Of a stretch of 64,000 nucleotides of DNA, positions 55,129 through 64,000 are shown piece after piece. Below the pieces are notes generated by a model. The model was not told the DNA's origin. It worked only from the letters and a program-made list of their open reading frames with translations, and did no database searches. Numbering within the stretch: the stretch's first letter is position 1; every line of letters begins with the position of its first letter. Made by a program: the position numbers and the translations under genes. This DNA is from Escherichia sp. MOD1-EC7003 (GTDB lineage Bacteria; Pseudomonadota; Gammaproteobacteria; Enterobacterales; Enterobacteriaceae), in assembly GCF_002965065.1 (NCBI RefSeq), contig NZ_PTRE01000026.1, forward strand, positions 1 through 64,000, given 5' to 3'.

Positions 55129-55462
55129 ACATGTACTCCTGAGTGCGAATAAAAGACCAGTTCTCGCTAAAGCAAAGCGATACCGGGAAATGGCTATATA
55201 ATTGTATGATGAATATAAACGTGCATAAAAATAACGAGTTTTACTAATATTACAAATTTTTATAGTAATTTCTCATGTACATATTTTTTTACAGGGTAAA
55301 AAAGGATAAATAACAGGCAAAAAAAAGCGCGGGGTGGGACCGCGCAAAAAGTATGACATTTTTGTTTGCAGCAATTTTTATGAAAACGTTGCCATACTCA
55401 AAAGGCCTCAGGCCAGGTGGCGTAATGTTATTTAAACAATTACGCCTTCAGCGGAATAGTGG
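55129..55462. terminator. adiA-adiY gap with adiA terminator
   Basis: In this 334-base AT-rich gap, the minus strand carries a GC-rich hairpin (GCGCGG / CCGCGC, 7-base loop, 55327-55345) followed by TTTTTT, an intrinsic terminator for adiA. The remainder should hold the adiY promoter. No gene is seen. Confidence 0.75.
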
Positions 55463-57730
55463 TTACGCTTTCACACACATGACGTGGTAAATACCGTCAA
55501 TAATTTCAGTACCTTCAGTTTCGTGTTCAAAGCCAGGGAAATGATGGTCCCAGGATTGCAGGGAGCGTAAATAACTTACCTGCGGACTGTTTTTATCGCC
55601 GAAGTTTTCACCAGACAGCAGCATTGGGATTCCTGGTGGATACGGGATAACAGAGTTTGCCGCGATGCGTCCTGGCAGATTTTCAATGGATACCCGTTCG
55701 ACATTGTTGTCGACAATCGCGTTGTACGCTTCACGCGGGGTGATTTCTGCCGCCGGTAGGCCGGAGTAGGCTTCGTTCAATCGTGCGCCAGGGTTGTTTT
55801 CTTTCAGCCAGGCAAACATGGTGTCACCCAGATCGTGAATCCCCATGTTCGCGTAAGTTTCAGGATATTGTTCAACAAGTTCCGGCATCACCTGCGCCAG
55901 CGGTGTGTTGGCGTCATAGTGGCGTTTGAAGGAGCAAAGGGTGTTAACCAGAGTCCCCCATTTCCCACGGGTTACGCCCATAGAGAACAGGAACATAATT
56001 TGGAAGTCGGTGGTGCGGGTAGGCACAATGCCGTGGCGACCAAGCCAGGCAGTAACCAGCGCCGCCGGAACACCGGTTTCTTCCAGTTCACCATCTTCAC
56101 CCATTCCCGGAGCAAGGATGCTGACTTTAATCGGGTCGAGCATACTCCAGTTATCCGGAATATCTTTGAAGCCGTGCCAGCTTTCGCCCGGATGCATTAC
56201 CCAGCAGTCCTGAACGGTGGTCAGCAGTTTGGTTGGTGCGTCAGCAAAGTCATAGGTTTTGCCGGTTTGCGGGTCGGTGACGACCTCTTTGTTCCACGGT
56301 TTGAAAAACCAACTGCCGTCAGCGGTGAACTCTTTATACAGCCGCGCCATCGCCTGACGGAAATCAACCGCTTCGTCGATCACTTCCTGCGTCAGTGACA
56401 GGCCGCTGTTGCCGTCCATCATCGACACCGCCACGTCGTTAGATGCGCAGATGGCATACAGCGGGGAGGTGGTGGCATGCATCATGTAGGCCTGGTTGAA
56501 GCGGGAGAAGTTAATCGCCCCACGACCTTCACGTACATGAATATAAGAGGCCTGTGACAGCGCATTCAGCAGTTTGTGGGTGGAGTGGGTGGCGAAAACG
56601 GTAGGGCCGTTGTGATCGCCTGGTTCGCCGCGCATGGCATAGTGATCGGCATAGATCGGGTTAAAACGTGCATAGCCGTACCAGGCTTCGTCAAAGTGCA
56701 GACGATCGGAGGTTTTTTCCAGCAGATCCTGTGCTTCTTTAGCGTTATAACACACGCCGTCATAGGTGCAGTTGGTCACCACGCAGTAAGACGGTTTTTG
56801 CCCGGCTTTGTCTTTGGTCAGCGGGCTTTCACTGATTTTCTTCTGCAAGGTTTCAGGTTGCATTTCCTGCGGATAGATTGGCCCGATAATGCCGTAGCGG
56901 TTGCGGCTTGGCACCATGTAGACCGGTTTTGCGCCTGTCAGCATCAAGCCTTGTTCGATGGATTTATGGCAGTTACGGTCAACGACCACTACATCGTTAT
57001 CGGTCATGCAAGCCTGCATGATGGTGCGGTTAGAGCCGGAAGTACCGACGACTACCGACCAGGAGCGATCGGCACCAAAGACGCGTGCGGCATATTTTTC
57101 GCTTTCGCCAAATGCGCCAGTATGGTCAAGTAAAGAACCGAGGGAAGTTCGTTCGATGCCCATGTCAGTGCGGAACAGGTTTTCACCATAGTAGTCATGG
57201 TAGAAACGTCCGGCGGGTGTTTTGGTAAAGCCAACGCCGCCCTGGTGGCCTGGCGCGGCCCAGGAATATTCATGGATGTCGCTATATTTCATCAGTGCGC
57301 TGAACAGTGGCGGCAACAGCTGCTGGCGGTAGCGGGTCATCGCGGCAACGGCGCGTCCGGCGATAAAGTCGGCGGTATCTTCCAGAATCCAGGCGAATTC
57401 ATCGACAAGCTCCAGCAGATCTCGGTCCATTGCGGCGAGGGCTTTTTCCCGATCGCCCAACAGGAAGACCGGCACGTTTTGTTGGCGCTCATGAAGCTTA
57501 CCGATCAATTGTCTGACGTTTTGATGTTCGTCCGGATGTTCCATTTGATAGCTGAACATCAGGCAGTCAATGGCTTCGTTTGAAGAGAGGATGGCAAAAC
57601 CATCATCAAAGGAGGTGGATTTAATCACGGTAATATTTTGCTGGCTTAAAGCATCTGCCAGACGCTCAACGGCGTTACCGACCCAGGTGTCTTGATGGAG
57701 AAACTCGCTTTCAACAATTAATACTTTCAT
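55463..57730 (-). CDS. adiA: Biodegradative arginine decarboxylase AdiA
   Basis: This acid-inducible PLP enzyme converts arginine to agmatine and CO2, consuming a proton, and works with AdiC. The 755-residue protein has an N-terminal wing domain, the PLP fold with the Schiff-base lysine in FATHSTHKLLNALSQ (about 386), and a C-terminal domain. The start at 57730 (MKVLIVESEF) gives the family length; ATG one codon earlier is equivalent. Confidence 0.98.
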   Translation of the reverse strand: MKVLIVESEFLHQDTWVGNAVERLADALSQQNITVIKSTSFDDGFAILSSNEAIDCLMFSYQMEHPDEHQNVRQLIGKLHERQQNVPVFLLGDREKALAAMDRDLLELVDEFAWILEDTADFIAGRAVAAMTRYRQQLLPPLFSALMKYSDIHEYSWAAPGHQGGVGFTKTPAGRFYHDYYGENLFRTDMGIERTSLGSLLDHTGAFGESEKYAARVFGADRSWSVVVGTSGSNRTIMQACMTDNDVVVVDRNCHKSIEQGLMLTGAKPVYMVPSRNRYGIIGPIYPQEMQPETLQKKISESPLTKDKAGQKPSYCVVTNCTYDGVCYNAKEAQDLLEKTSDRLHFDEAWYGYARFNPIYADHYAMRGEPGDHNGPTVFATHSTHKLLNALSQASYIHVREGRGAINFSRFNQAYMMHATTSPLYAICASNDVAVSMMDGNSGLSLTQEVIDEAVDFRQAMARLYKEFTADGSWFFKPWNKEVVTDPQTGKTYDFADAPTKLLTTVQDCWVMHPGESWHGFKDIPDNWSMLDPIKVSILAPGMGEDGELEETGVPAALVTAWLGRHGIVPTRTTDFQIMFLFSMGVTRGKWGTLVNTLCSFKRHYDANTPLAQVMPELVEQYPETYANMGIHDLGDTMFAWLKENNPGARLNEAYSGLPAAEITPREAYNAIVDNNVERVSIENLPGRIAANSVIPYPPGIPMLLSGENFGDKNSPQVSYLRSLQSWDHHFPGFEHETEGTEIIDGIYHVMCVKA

Positions 57731-57928
57731 CATTGCTTACCCGGTTATGAAGGAATCTTCGTTGCGGGCAAGTATCGTCCGGCCTTTTCGGGCTGTAAAG
57801 CGTGTAAAAAACAAACATTTTGGGCATGTTTATTTTTATAAACAATATGTTATGTGATTATTTTAATTTGTTTTCGCTGTTTATTATCGACGGCTAAATT
57901 ATTTTTTTGGCTGATACTGATATCGTCT

Positions 57929-58837
57929 TTAGCCGGGAAACGTCTGGCGGCGCTGTTGGCTAAGTTTGCGGTATTGTTGCGGCGACATGCCGACATATTT
58001 GCCGAACGTGCTGTAAAAACGGCTACTCGAACGAAAGCCTGCCGTCAGGGCAATATCGAGAATACTTTTGTCGGTATCGCTCAGTAACGCACGAACGTGG
58101 TTGATGCGCATCGCGGTAATGTACTGTTTCATCGTCAATTGCATGACCCGCTGGAATATCCCCATTGCATAGTTGGCGTTAAGTTTGACGTGCTCAGCCA
58201 CATCGTTGATGGTCAGTGCCTGATCATAGTTTTCGGCTATGAAGTTCAGCATCTGGCTAACATAAAATTGCGCATGGCGCGAGACGCTGTTTTTGTGTGT
58301 GCGCGAGGTTTTATTGACCAGAATAGGTTCCCAGCCAGAGAGGCTAAATCGCTTGAGCATCAGGCCAATTTCATCAATGGCGAGCTGGCGAATTTGTTCG
58401 TTCGGACTGTTCAGTTCCTGCTGCCAGCGGCGCACTTCAAATGGGCTAAGTTGCTGTGTAGCCAGTGATTTGATCACCATGCCGTGAGTGACGTGGTTAA
58501 TCAGATCTTTATCCAGCGGCCAGGAGAGAAACAGATGCATCGGCAGATTAAAAATTGCCATGCTCTGACAGGTTCCGGTATCTGTTAGTTGGTGCGGTGT
58601 ACAGGCCCAGAACAGCGTGATATGACCCTGATTGATATTCACTTTTTCATTGTTGATCAGGTATTCCACATCGCCATCGAAAGGCACATTCACTTCGACC
58701 TGACCATGCCAGTGGCTGGTGGGCATGATATGCGGTGCGCGAAACTCAATCTCCATCCGCTGGTATTCCGAATACAGCGACAGCGGACTGCGGGTCTGTT
58801 TTTCGTCGCTGCTGCACATAAAAGGATCTGTATTCAT
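57929..58837 (-). CDS. melR: Melibiose operon regulator MelR
   Basis: The 302-residue AraC-family protein has an N-terminal cupin-like melibiose-binding domain (about 35-120) and a C-terminal double helix-turn-helix (DVAEHVKLNANYAMGIFQR and TAGFRSSSRFYSTFGKYVG). It activates melAB in the presence of melibiose and represses itself. It is divergent from melA. Confidence 0.97.
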   Translation of the reverse strand: MNTDPFMCSSDEKQTRSPLSLYSEYQRMEIEFRAPHIMPTSHWHGQVEVNVPFDGDVEYLINNEKVNINQGHITLFWACTPHQLTDTGTCQSMAIFNLPMHLFLSWPLDKDLINHVTHGMVIKSLATQQLSPFEVRRWQQELNSPNEQIRQLAIDEIGLMLKRFSLSGWEPILVNKTSRTHKNSVSRHAQFYVSQMLNFIAENYDQALTINDVAEHVKLNANYAMGIFQRVMQLTMKQYITAMRINHVRALLSDTDKSILDIALTAGFRSSSRFYSTFGKYVGMSPQQYRKLSQQRRQTFPG

Positions 58838-59119
58838 GGATGGCTCTCTTTCCTGGATTATCAGAATTATGGCAGGAGTAGGGGAGGATGACTGCGAGTG
58901 GGAGCACGGTTTTCACCCTTTTTCCAGAGGGGTGAGGGGAGCGTCTGAGCATATGGAGGCCGAAAACTCTGCTTTTCAAACAATTTACTCTCATAAACTC
59001 AGATTTACCGATGCTTCACCCAAGATCTGAGTTTATGGGAATGCTCAACCTGGAAGCCGGAGGTTTTCTGCAGATTCGCCTGCCATGATGAAGTTATTCA
59101 AGCAAGCCAGGAGATCTGC
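58838..59119. promoter_or_regulatory. melR-melAB divergent control region
   Basis: In this 282-base gap, two perfect 13-base arms (CATAAACTCAGAT at 58992-59004 and ATCTGAGTTTATG at 59025-59037) form an inverted pair with a 20-base spacer. They correspond to the MelR/CRP-controlled melAB promoter DNA of K-12. An SD (CAGGAG) precedes melA. Confidence 0.75.
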
Positions 59120-60475
59120 ATGATGTCTGCACCCAAAATTACATTTATCGGCGCTGGTTCGACGATTTTCGTTAAAAATATTCTTGGTGATGTGTTCCAT
59201 CGCGAGGCGCTGAAAACGGCGCATATTGCCCTGATGGACATTGATCCCATCCGTCTGGAAGAGTCGCACATTGTGGTGCGCAAGTTGATGGATTCAGCAG
59301 GGGCCAGCGGCAAAATCACCTGCCACACCCAACAGAAAGAAGCCTTACAGGGTGCCGATTTTGTTGTGGTGGCATTTCAGATTGGCGGTTATGAACCTTG
59401 CACGGTGACTGATTTCGAGGTCTGTAAGCGCCACGGTCTGGAACAAACCATTGCCGATACGTTGGGGCCGGGCGGTATTATGCGCGCATTACGTACCATT
59501 CCGCACCTGTGGCAAATTTGCGAGGACATGACGGAAGTCTGCCCCGATGCCACCATGCTCAACTACGTTAACCCAATGGCGATGAACACCTGGGTGATGT
59601 ATGCCCGCTATCCGCATATCAAACAGGTAGGGCTGTGCCATTCGGTGCAGGGAACGGCAGAAGAGCTGGCGCGTGACCTCAATATCGACCCGGCTACGCT
59701 GCGTTACCGTTGCGCAGGTATCAACCATATGGCGTTTTACCTGGAACTGGAGCGCAAAACCGCCGATGGCAGTTACGTGAATCTCTACCCGGAACTGCTG
59801 GCAGCGTATGACGCAGGGCAGGCTCCGAAGCCGAATATTCATGGCAATGCTCGCTGCCAGAACATTGTGCGCTATGAAATGTTCAAAAAGCTGGGCTACT
59901 TCGTCACGGAATCGTCAGAACATTTTGCTGAATACACACCGTGGTTTATTAAGCCTGGTCGTGAGGATTTGATTGAGCGTTATAAAGTACCGCTGGATGA
60001 GTACCCGAAACGCTGCGTCGAGCAGCTGGCGAACTGGCATAAAGAGCTGGAGGAGTATAAGAACGCCTCCCGGATTGATATTAAACCGTCACGGGAATAT
60101 GCCAGCACAATCATGAACGCTATCTGGACTGGCGAGCCGAGTGTGATTTATGGCAACGTCCGTAACGATGGTTTGATTGATAACCTGCCACAAGGATGTT
60201 GCGTGGAAGTGGCCTGTCTGGTTGATGCAAATGGCATTCAGCCGACCAAAGTCGGTACGCTACCGTCGCATCTGGCCGCCCTGATGCAAACCAACATCAA
60301 CGTACAGACGCTGCTGACGGAAGCCATTCTCACGGAAAATCGCGACCGTGTTTACCACGCCGCGATGATGGACCCGCATACTGCCGCCGTACTGGGCATT
60401 GACGAAATATATGCTCTTGTTGACGACCTGATTGCCGCCCACGGCGACTGGCTGCCTGGCTGGTTGCACCGTTAA
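59120..60475 (+). CDS. melA: Alpha-galactosidase MelA (GH4)
   Basis: The 451-residue glycoside hydrolase family 4 enzyme needs NAD+ and Mn2+ and hydrolyses melibiose to galactose and glucose. The N-terminal Rossmann motif is ITFIGAGSTIFVKN (about 6-19). The metal-binding cysteine/histidine region includes VGLCHSVQGT and CAGINHMAFY. Two consecutive ATGs exist at 59120 and 59123. It is first gene of melAB. Confidence 0.97.
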   Translation: MMSAPKITFIGAGSTIFVKNILGDVFHREALKTAHIALMDIDPIRLEESHIVVRKLMDSAGASGKITCHTQQKEALQGADFVVVAFQIGGYEPCTVTDFEVCKRHGLEQTIADTLGPGGIMRALRTIPHLWQICEDMTEVCPDATMLNYVNPMAMNTWVMYARYPHIKQVGLCHSVQGTAEELARDLNIDPATLRYRCAGINHMAFYLELERKTADGSYVNLYPELLAAYDAGQAPKPNIHGNARCQNIVRYEMFKKLGYFVTESSEHFAEYTPWFIKPGREDLIERYKVPLDEYPKRCVEQLANWHKELEEYKNASRIDIKPSREYASTIMNAIWTGEPSVIYGNVRNDGLIDNLPQGCCVEVACLVDANGIQPTKVGTLPSHLAALMQTNINVQTLLTEAILTENRDRVYHAAMMDPHTAAVLGIDEIYALVDDLIAAHGDWLPGWLHR

Positions 60476-60577
60476 AACGCGACTAAACGCTACTGCGCCG
60501 GGGGATTTATTCCGGCGCACACCTCTGACGATACCAATAACAGAAGGCGGGCGTTGGTAACAGCGACCCGATACCCT

Positions 60578-61999
60578 ATGAGCATTTCAATGACTACAAA
60601 ACTCAGTTATGGATTTGGAGCGTTCGGGAAGGATTTTGCGATCGGCATTGTGTATATGTACCTCATGTATTACTACACCGATGTCGTCGGGCTGTCTGTG
60701 GGTTTGGTCGGTACTTTGTTTCTGGTGGCGAGGATCTGGGATGCTATTAACGATCCGATTATGGGATGGATTGTAAATGCTACGCGATCGCGATGGGGTA
60801 AGTTCAAACCCTGGATCCTGATCGGTACGTTGGCAAACTCTGTAATCTTATTTCTCCTCTTTAGTGCGCATCTGTTTGAAGGTACTACTCAGATTGTCTT
60901 TGTTTGCGTGACCTACATCCTCTGGGGCATGACTTACACCATTATGGATATTCCCTTCTGGTCGCTGGTTCCAACCATAACGCTCGATAAACGTGAGCGC
61001 GAACAACTGGTTCCTTATCCGCGTTTTTTTGCCAGTCTGGCGGGCTTTGTTACGGCAGGTGTGACGCTACCATTTGTTAATTATGTCGGCGGTGGCGATC
61101 GGGGATTTGGCTTTCAGATGTTCACTCTGGTACTGATCGCCTTTTTTATTGTTTCAACCATCATCACTCTGCGCAATGTGCATGAAGTCTTTTCGTCAGA
61201 CAATCAACCGTCTGCTGAAGGAAGCCATCTGACACTTAAAGCCATCGTTGCGCTTATTTATAAAAACGATCAGCTTTCATGCCTCTTGGGTATGGCTCTT
61301 GCTTATAATGTAGCCAGCAATATTATTACCGGCTTTGCTATCTATTATTTCTCATATGTTATCGGTGATGCGGATTTGTTCCCCTATTATCTGTCGTATG
61401 CGGGAGCTGCTAACCTGGTGACGTTAGTATTCTTCCCACGCTTAGTTAAATCATTATCCCGACGCATTTTATGGGCCGGAGCATCTATTCTTCCGGTGTT
61501 AAGCTGTGGTGTTCTCCTGTTAATGGCATTAATGAGCTATCACAACGTCGTCCTCATTGTGATTGCGGGTATTTTGCTGAATGTGGGAACGGCGCTTTTC
61601 TGGGTATTACAGGTCATCATGGTGGCAGATACCGTTGATTACGGTGAATATAAACTGCACGTACGCTGTGAAAGCATCGCTTACTCCGTGCAGACTATGG
61701 TGGTGAAGGGCGGTTCAGCCTTTGCGGCTTTTTTCATTGCGGTTGTGTTAGGGATGATTGGCTATGTACCGAATGTTGAACAGTCTACGCAAGCCCTATT
61801 AGGTATGCAGTTTATTATGATTGCTCTACCAACTCTGTTTTTCATGGTAACGCTGATTCTCTACTTCCGTTTCTATCGCCTCAATGGTGACACGCTGCGC
61901 AGGATCCAGATCCATCTGCTGGATAAATATCGCAAAGTACCGCCCGAGCCTGTTCATTCTGATATTCCGGTCGGTGCAGTGAGTGATGTGAAAGCCTGA
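60578..61999 (+). CDS. melB: Melibiose permease MelB
   Basis: The 473-residue GPH-family sugar:cation symporter imports melibiose with Na+, H+ or Li+. Twelve helices; the conserved aspartates of the cation site lie in helix 2 ([12 protein letters not shown]) and nearby ([14 protein letters not shown]). The start MSISMTTKL at 60578 gives K-12 length; a GTG 8 codons upstream is rejected. It is co-transcribed with melA. Confidence 0.97.
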   Translation: MSISMTTKLSYGFGAFGKDFAIGIVYMYLMYYYTDVVGLSVGLVGTLFLVARIWDAINDPIMGWIVNATRSRWGKFKPWILIGTLANSVILFLLFSAHLFEGTTQIVFVCVTYILWGMTYTIMDIPFWSLVPTITLDKREREQLVPYPRFFASLAGFVTAGVTLPFVNYVGGGDRGFGFQMFTLVLIAFFIVSTIITLRNVHEVFSSDNQPSAEGSHLTLKAIVALIYKNDQLSCLLGMALAYNVASNIITGFAIYYFSYVIGDADLFPYYLSYAGAANLVTLVFFPRLVKSLSRRILWAGASILPVLSCGVLLLMALMSYHNVVLIVIAGILLNVGTALFWVLQVIMVADTVDYGEYKLHVRCESIAYSVQTMVVKGGSAFAAFFIAVVLGMIGYVPNVEQSTQALLGMQFIMIALPTLFFMVTLILYFRFYRLNGDTLRRIQIHLLDKYRKVPPEPVHSDIPVGAVSDVKA

Positions 62000-62022
62000 C
62001 GTGGACAATAGCTAACGAAAAT

Positions 62023-62137
62023 GGCCTGATGCGATATGTTTATCAGGCCACGTCTTAATACAATGCTTTGGATTTGCAAATTTTGTAGACCGGATAAGGA
62101 ATTCATGCCGCATCCGGCATCAACAAAGCGCACGTTG
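62023..62137. repeat. Degenerate single REP unit between melB and yjdF
   Basis: A short REP (GGCCTGATGCGATATG...TATCAGGCC) is followed by AATGCTTTGGATTTGCAAA, then GTAGACCGGATAAGGAATTCATGCCGCATCCGGCAT and CAACAAAGCGCACGTTGTTATC. The last part is the same as the unit 3' end in arrays 1 and 2. It looks like a diverged solo copy of the array unit, and it ends at the yjdF stop codon. Confidence 0.85.
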
Positions 62138-62767
62138 TTATCCGGTTATCAAGCCAAAGCGCCGTAGCTGGCGGCAATGAAAGCGGGCGAGGAATATCAC
62201 CGTCGTTAATGCCCCCAGTAGTGCGCAGAACATATCGGATTGCGTGTCCCACTGATCCCCCTGGGTGCCGAGAAAATCATCCGCTCCCTGACCCATTGCC
62301 AGCGCCGCCCACCACTCGATTAATTCATACATCGCGCTTATCGCCAGCGCCACGCAACAGACCAGGAATGCCACCATTTTACGTCCGCGCACGTAAATCC
62401 CGCGAACGAGGATCTCTCGTGCCACCAGTGCAGGCACCAGCCCCTGGAAAAAATGCCCCAGCTTGTCATACGGATTACGGCTCAACCCCAGCCATTCCTG
62501 CACCTCAAAACCAACGGGGACTTTCGCGTAGGTGTATTGCCCGCCGACCATCAGGATGATGGCGTGAAAGAAAATAAGCGTATAGAGCAGCGGCGTTAAC
62601 GGGTAACGTCTGGCGGTGGCAAGCAGCAGCGGCACCACAATAATCACCGGTGTCACTTCCATCAGCCAGGTGAGTTTGTCATTGGCCGAAATGCCGGTAT
62701 AAATCAGGATTAACGTTAGCGCCAGTGCGCCGGTGTTAAGAATTAACGGCTTGAGTGTGCGGGTCAT
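62138..62767 (-). CDS. yjdF: DUF2238 inner-membrane protein YjdF
   Basis: The 209-residue protein has about six membrane helices and the DUF2238 segment around YDKLGHFFQGLVPAL and the acidic ELIEWWAAL. No enzyme activity is known. It is monocistronic and converges on melB over the degenerate REP. This is the E. coli membrane protein, not the yjdF riboswitch gene of Bacillus. Confidence 0.92.
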   Translation of the reverse strand: MTRTLKPLILNTGALALTLILIYTGISANDKLTWLMEVTPVIIVVPLLLATARRYPLTPLLYTLIFFHAIILMVGGQYTYAKVPVGFEVQEWLGLSRNPYDKLGHFFQGLVPALVAREILVRGIYVRGRKMVAFLVCCVALAISAMYELIEWWAALAMGQGADDFLGTQGDQWDTQSDMFCALLGALTTVIFLARFHCRQLRRFGLITG

Positions 62768-62853
62768 GGTGAGTTCGCAAGTCAGGGAAAATACTGACTA
62801 TTCACCAGCAAGCGTGAAATTACAATCGCAAAAGAGGTGGCCCAGGGGGATCA

Positions 62854-62873
62854 CCTGGCAGCATGCTGCCAGG
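62854..62873. repeat. Perfect 20-base palindrome between fumB and yjdF
   Basis: CCTGGCAGCATGCTGCCAGG reads identically on both strands, directly downstream of fumB. An adjacent imperfect GGCCC/GGGCC pair extends it. It could be a terminator stem or a protein site, but no T-run follows on the minus strand. Confidence 0.6.
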
Positions 62874-62889
62874 CGCTGGGCCGAAGAGG

Positions 62890-64000
62890 TTACTTAGTGT
62901 AGTTCGCGCACTGTTTGTTGACGATTTGCTGGAAGAAGTCGTTGCCTTTGTCATCGACCAGGATAAACGCCGGGAAATCTTCCACTTCGATTTTCCAGAT
63001 TGCTTCCATACCCAGCTCCGGATAGGCGACGCATTCCAGATGCTTAATGCTCTGCTGCGCCAGTACCGCCGCCGGGCCGCCGATGCTACCGAGGTAGAAG
63101 CCGCCGTGTTTATGACATGCGTCGGTGACCTGCTGACTGCGGTTACCTTTCGCCAGCATGATCATGCTACCGCTGTGGGATTGCAGCAGATCCACGTAGG
63201 AGTCCATACGACCTGCGGTGGTTGGGCCAAGTGAACCTGATGGATAACCGGCAGGTGTTTTCGCCGGACCCGCGTAGTAGATCGGGTGATCTTTGATGTA
63301 CTGCGGCAATTCTTTACCAGCATCAATCAATTCTTTCAGCTTGGCGTGCGCAATATCGCGACCCACGATAATGGTGCCGGTGAGCGACAAACGAGTGGAA
63401 ACCGGATATTGCGAAAGCTGGGCGAGGATCTCTTTCATCGGGCGGTTAAGGTCGACCTTCACCGCTTCGCCTTCACCGGCCTGACGCAGTTCTTGTGGAA
63501 TGTACTGTCCTGGATTGTGTTCCAGTTTTTCGATCCAGATCCCTTCGCGGTTGATTTTCGCTTTAATGTTACGGTCAGCGGAGCAGGAGACGCCCATACC
63601 TACCGGGCAGGATGCGCCGTGACGTGGCAGACGGATCACGCGGATATCGTGCGCGAAGTATTTACCGCCAAATTGCGCACCAAGACCGAGTTTCTGGGCC
63701 TCTTCCAGCAGTTCCTGTTCCAGCTGGACATCGCGGAACGCCTGACCATGTTCGTTCCCTTCCGTCGGCAGTTCATCGTAATAGTGAGCGCTTGCCAACT
63801 TGACGGTTTTCAGGTTGGTTTCAGCAGACGTACCGCCAATCACAAACGCGATATGGTACGGCGGGCAGGCTGCAGTACCGAGGGTACGCATTTTCTCGAC
63901 GAGGAAGTTTTTCAGTTTGCCGGGAGTCAGCAGGGCTTTGGTTTCCTGGTAGAGATACGTTTTGTTGGCAGAGCCACCGCCTTTGGCGACGCAGAGGAAT
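62890..64000 (-). CDS. fumB: Fumarase B (class I, anaerobic), 3' part
   Basis: This [4Fe-4S] class I fumarase acts in the reductive branch of anaerobic metabolism. Only the C-terminal ~370 of about 548 residues are in the window; the start lies beyond 64000. The frame is open to the edge. Visible segments include [18 protein letters not shown] and [15 protein letters not shown] with cluster-ligand cysteines, and the C-terminus ends [18 protein letters not shown] differs from the SHGGSMIML I recall for K-12. Confidence 0.95.
   Translation of the reverse strand, partial: FLCVAKGGGSANKTYLYQETKALLTPGKLKNFLVEKMRTLGTAACPPYHIAFVIGGTSAETNLKTVKLASAHYYDELPTEGNEHGQAFRDVQLEQELLEEAQKLGLGAQFGGKYFAHDIRVIRLPRHGASCPVGMGVSCSADRNIKAKINREGIWIEKLEHNPGQYIPQELRQAGEGEAVKVDLNRPMKEILAQLSQYPVSTRLSLTGTIIVGRDIAHAKLKELIDAGKELPQYIKDHPIYYAGPAKTPAGYPSGSLGPTTAGRMDSYVDLLQSHSGSMIMLAKGNRSQQVTDACHKHGGFYLGSIGGPAAVLAQQSIKHLECVAYPELGMEAIWKIEVEDFPAFILVDDKGNDFFQQIVNKQCANYTK

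Overview
This window is chromosomal DNA of Escherichia coli or a very close Escherichia. Gene order and protein sequences follow the dusA–fumB segment of the E. coli K-12 map, from memory: dusA-pspG-qorA-dnaB-alr-tyrB-aphA-yjbQR-uvrA-ssb-yjcB-soxSR-ghxP-yjcE-actP-yjcH-acs-nrfABCDEFG-gltP-yjcO-fdhF-mdtPON-ytcA-yjcS-yjdN-yjdM-proP-pmrR-basSR-eptA-adiC-adiY-adiA-melR-melAB-yjdF-fumB. It is not K-12. Several K-12 genes are missing or reduced to scars, and two genes not found there in K-12 sit between alr and tyrB. No rRNA, tRNA or CRISPR array was seen. I recognised no intact insertion sequence.

Layout. 1-1.2 kb: a tyrosine-recombinase gene with an in-frame stop, abutting the 5' end of dusA, a known integration locus. 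1.2-9.3 kb: dusA, the phage-shock gene pspG with its sigma-54 promoter, qorA, dnaB and alr, then a pnuC-like/nadR-like pair (the first with a stop at codon 4), then tyrB. 9.6-16.7 kb: aphA, yjbQ, yjbR, nine tandem ~168-bp units built from REP pairs, uvrA/ssb sharing a LexA box, and yjcB. 16.7-21.6 kb: a 3' scar of pdeC, soxS/soxR with the SoxR operator, the sRNA SraL, ghxP and yjcE. 21.7-32.6 kb: the acetate-uptake operon acs-yjcH-actP diverging from the nitrite-reductase operon nrfABCDEFG.

32.9-45.5 kb: gltP, yjcO, a second REP array of six units, the selenoprotein gene fdhF with its SECIS and sigma-54 promoter, the efflux operon ytcA-mdtNOP, and yjcS. 45.5-47.7 kb: a region of gene loss. 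The K-12 als/rpiB/phn block is gone except for an internal fragment of phnO, and crfC-yjcZ is reduced to a 25-codon stub. Only yjdN and yjdM survive between these scars. 47.7-64 kb: proP, the polymyxin/Fe3+ response genes (pmrR, basS, basR, eptA with two BasR boxes), the arginine acid-resistance system (adiC, adiY, adiA), the melibiose genes, yjdF and the 3' part of fumB, which runs off the window.

Functionally the segment combines replication and repair (dnaB, ssb, uvrA), anaerobic respiration and fermentation (nrf, fdhF, fumB), envelope and oxidative stress (psp, sox, bas, ept), acid and osmotic stress (adi, proP) and carbon transport (acs/actP, gltP, mel). The most unusual observations are the deletion scars, the alr-tyrB NMN/NAD insertion with its broken transporter gene, and the two REP arrays that share boundary hairpins. 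I found no convincing wholly new multi-gene system.
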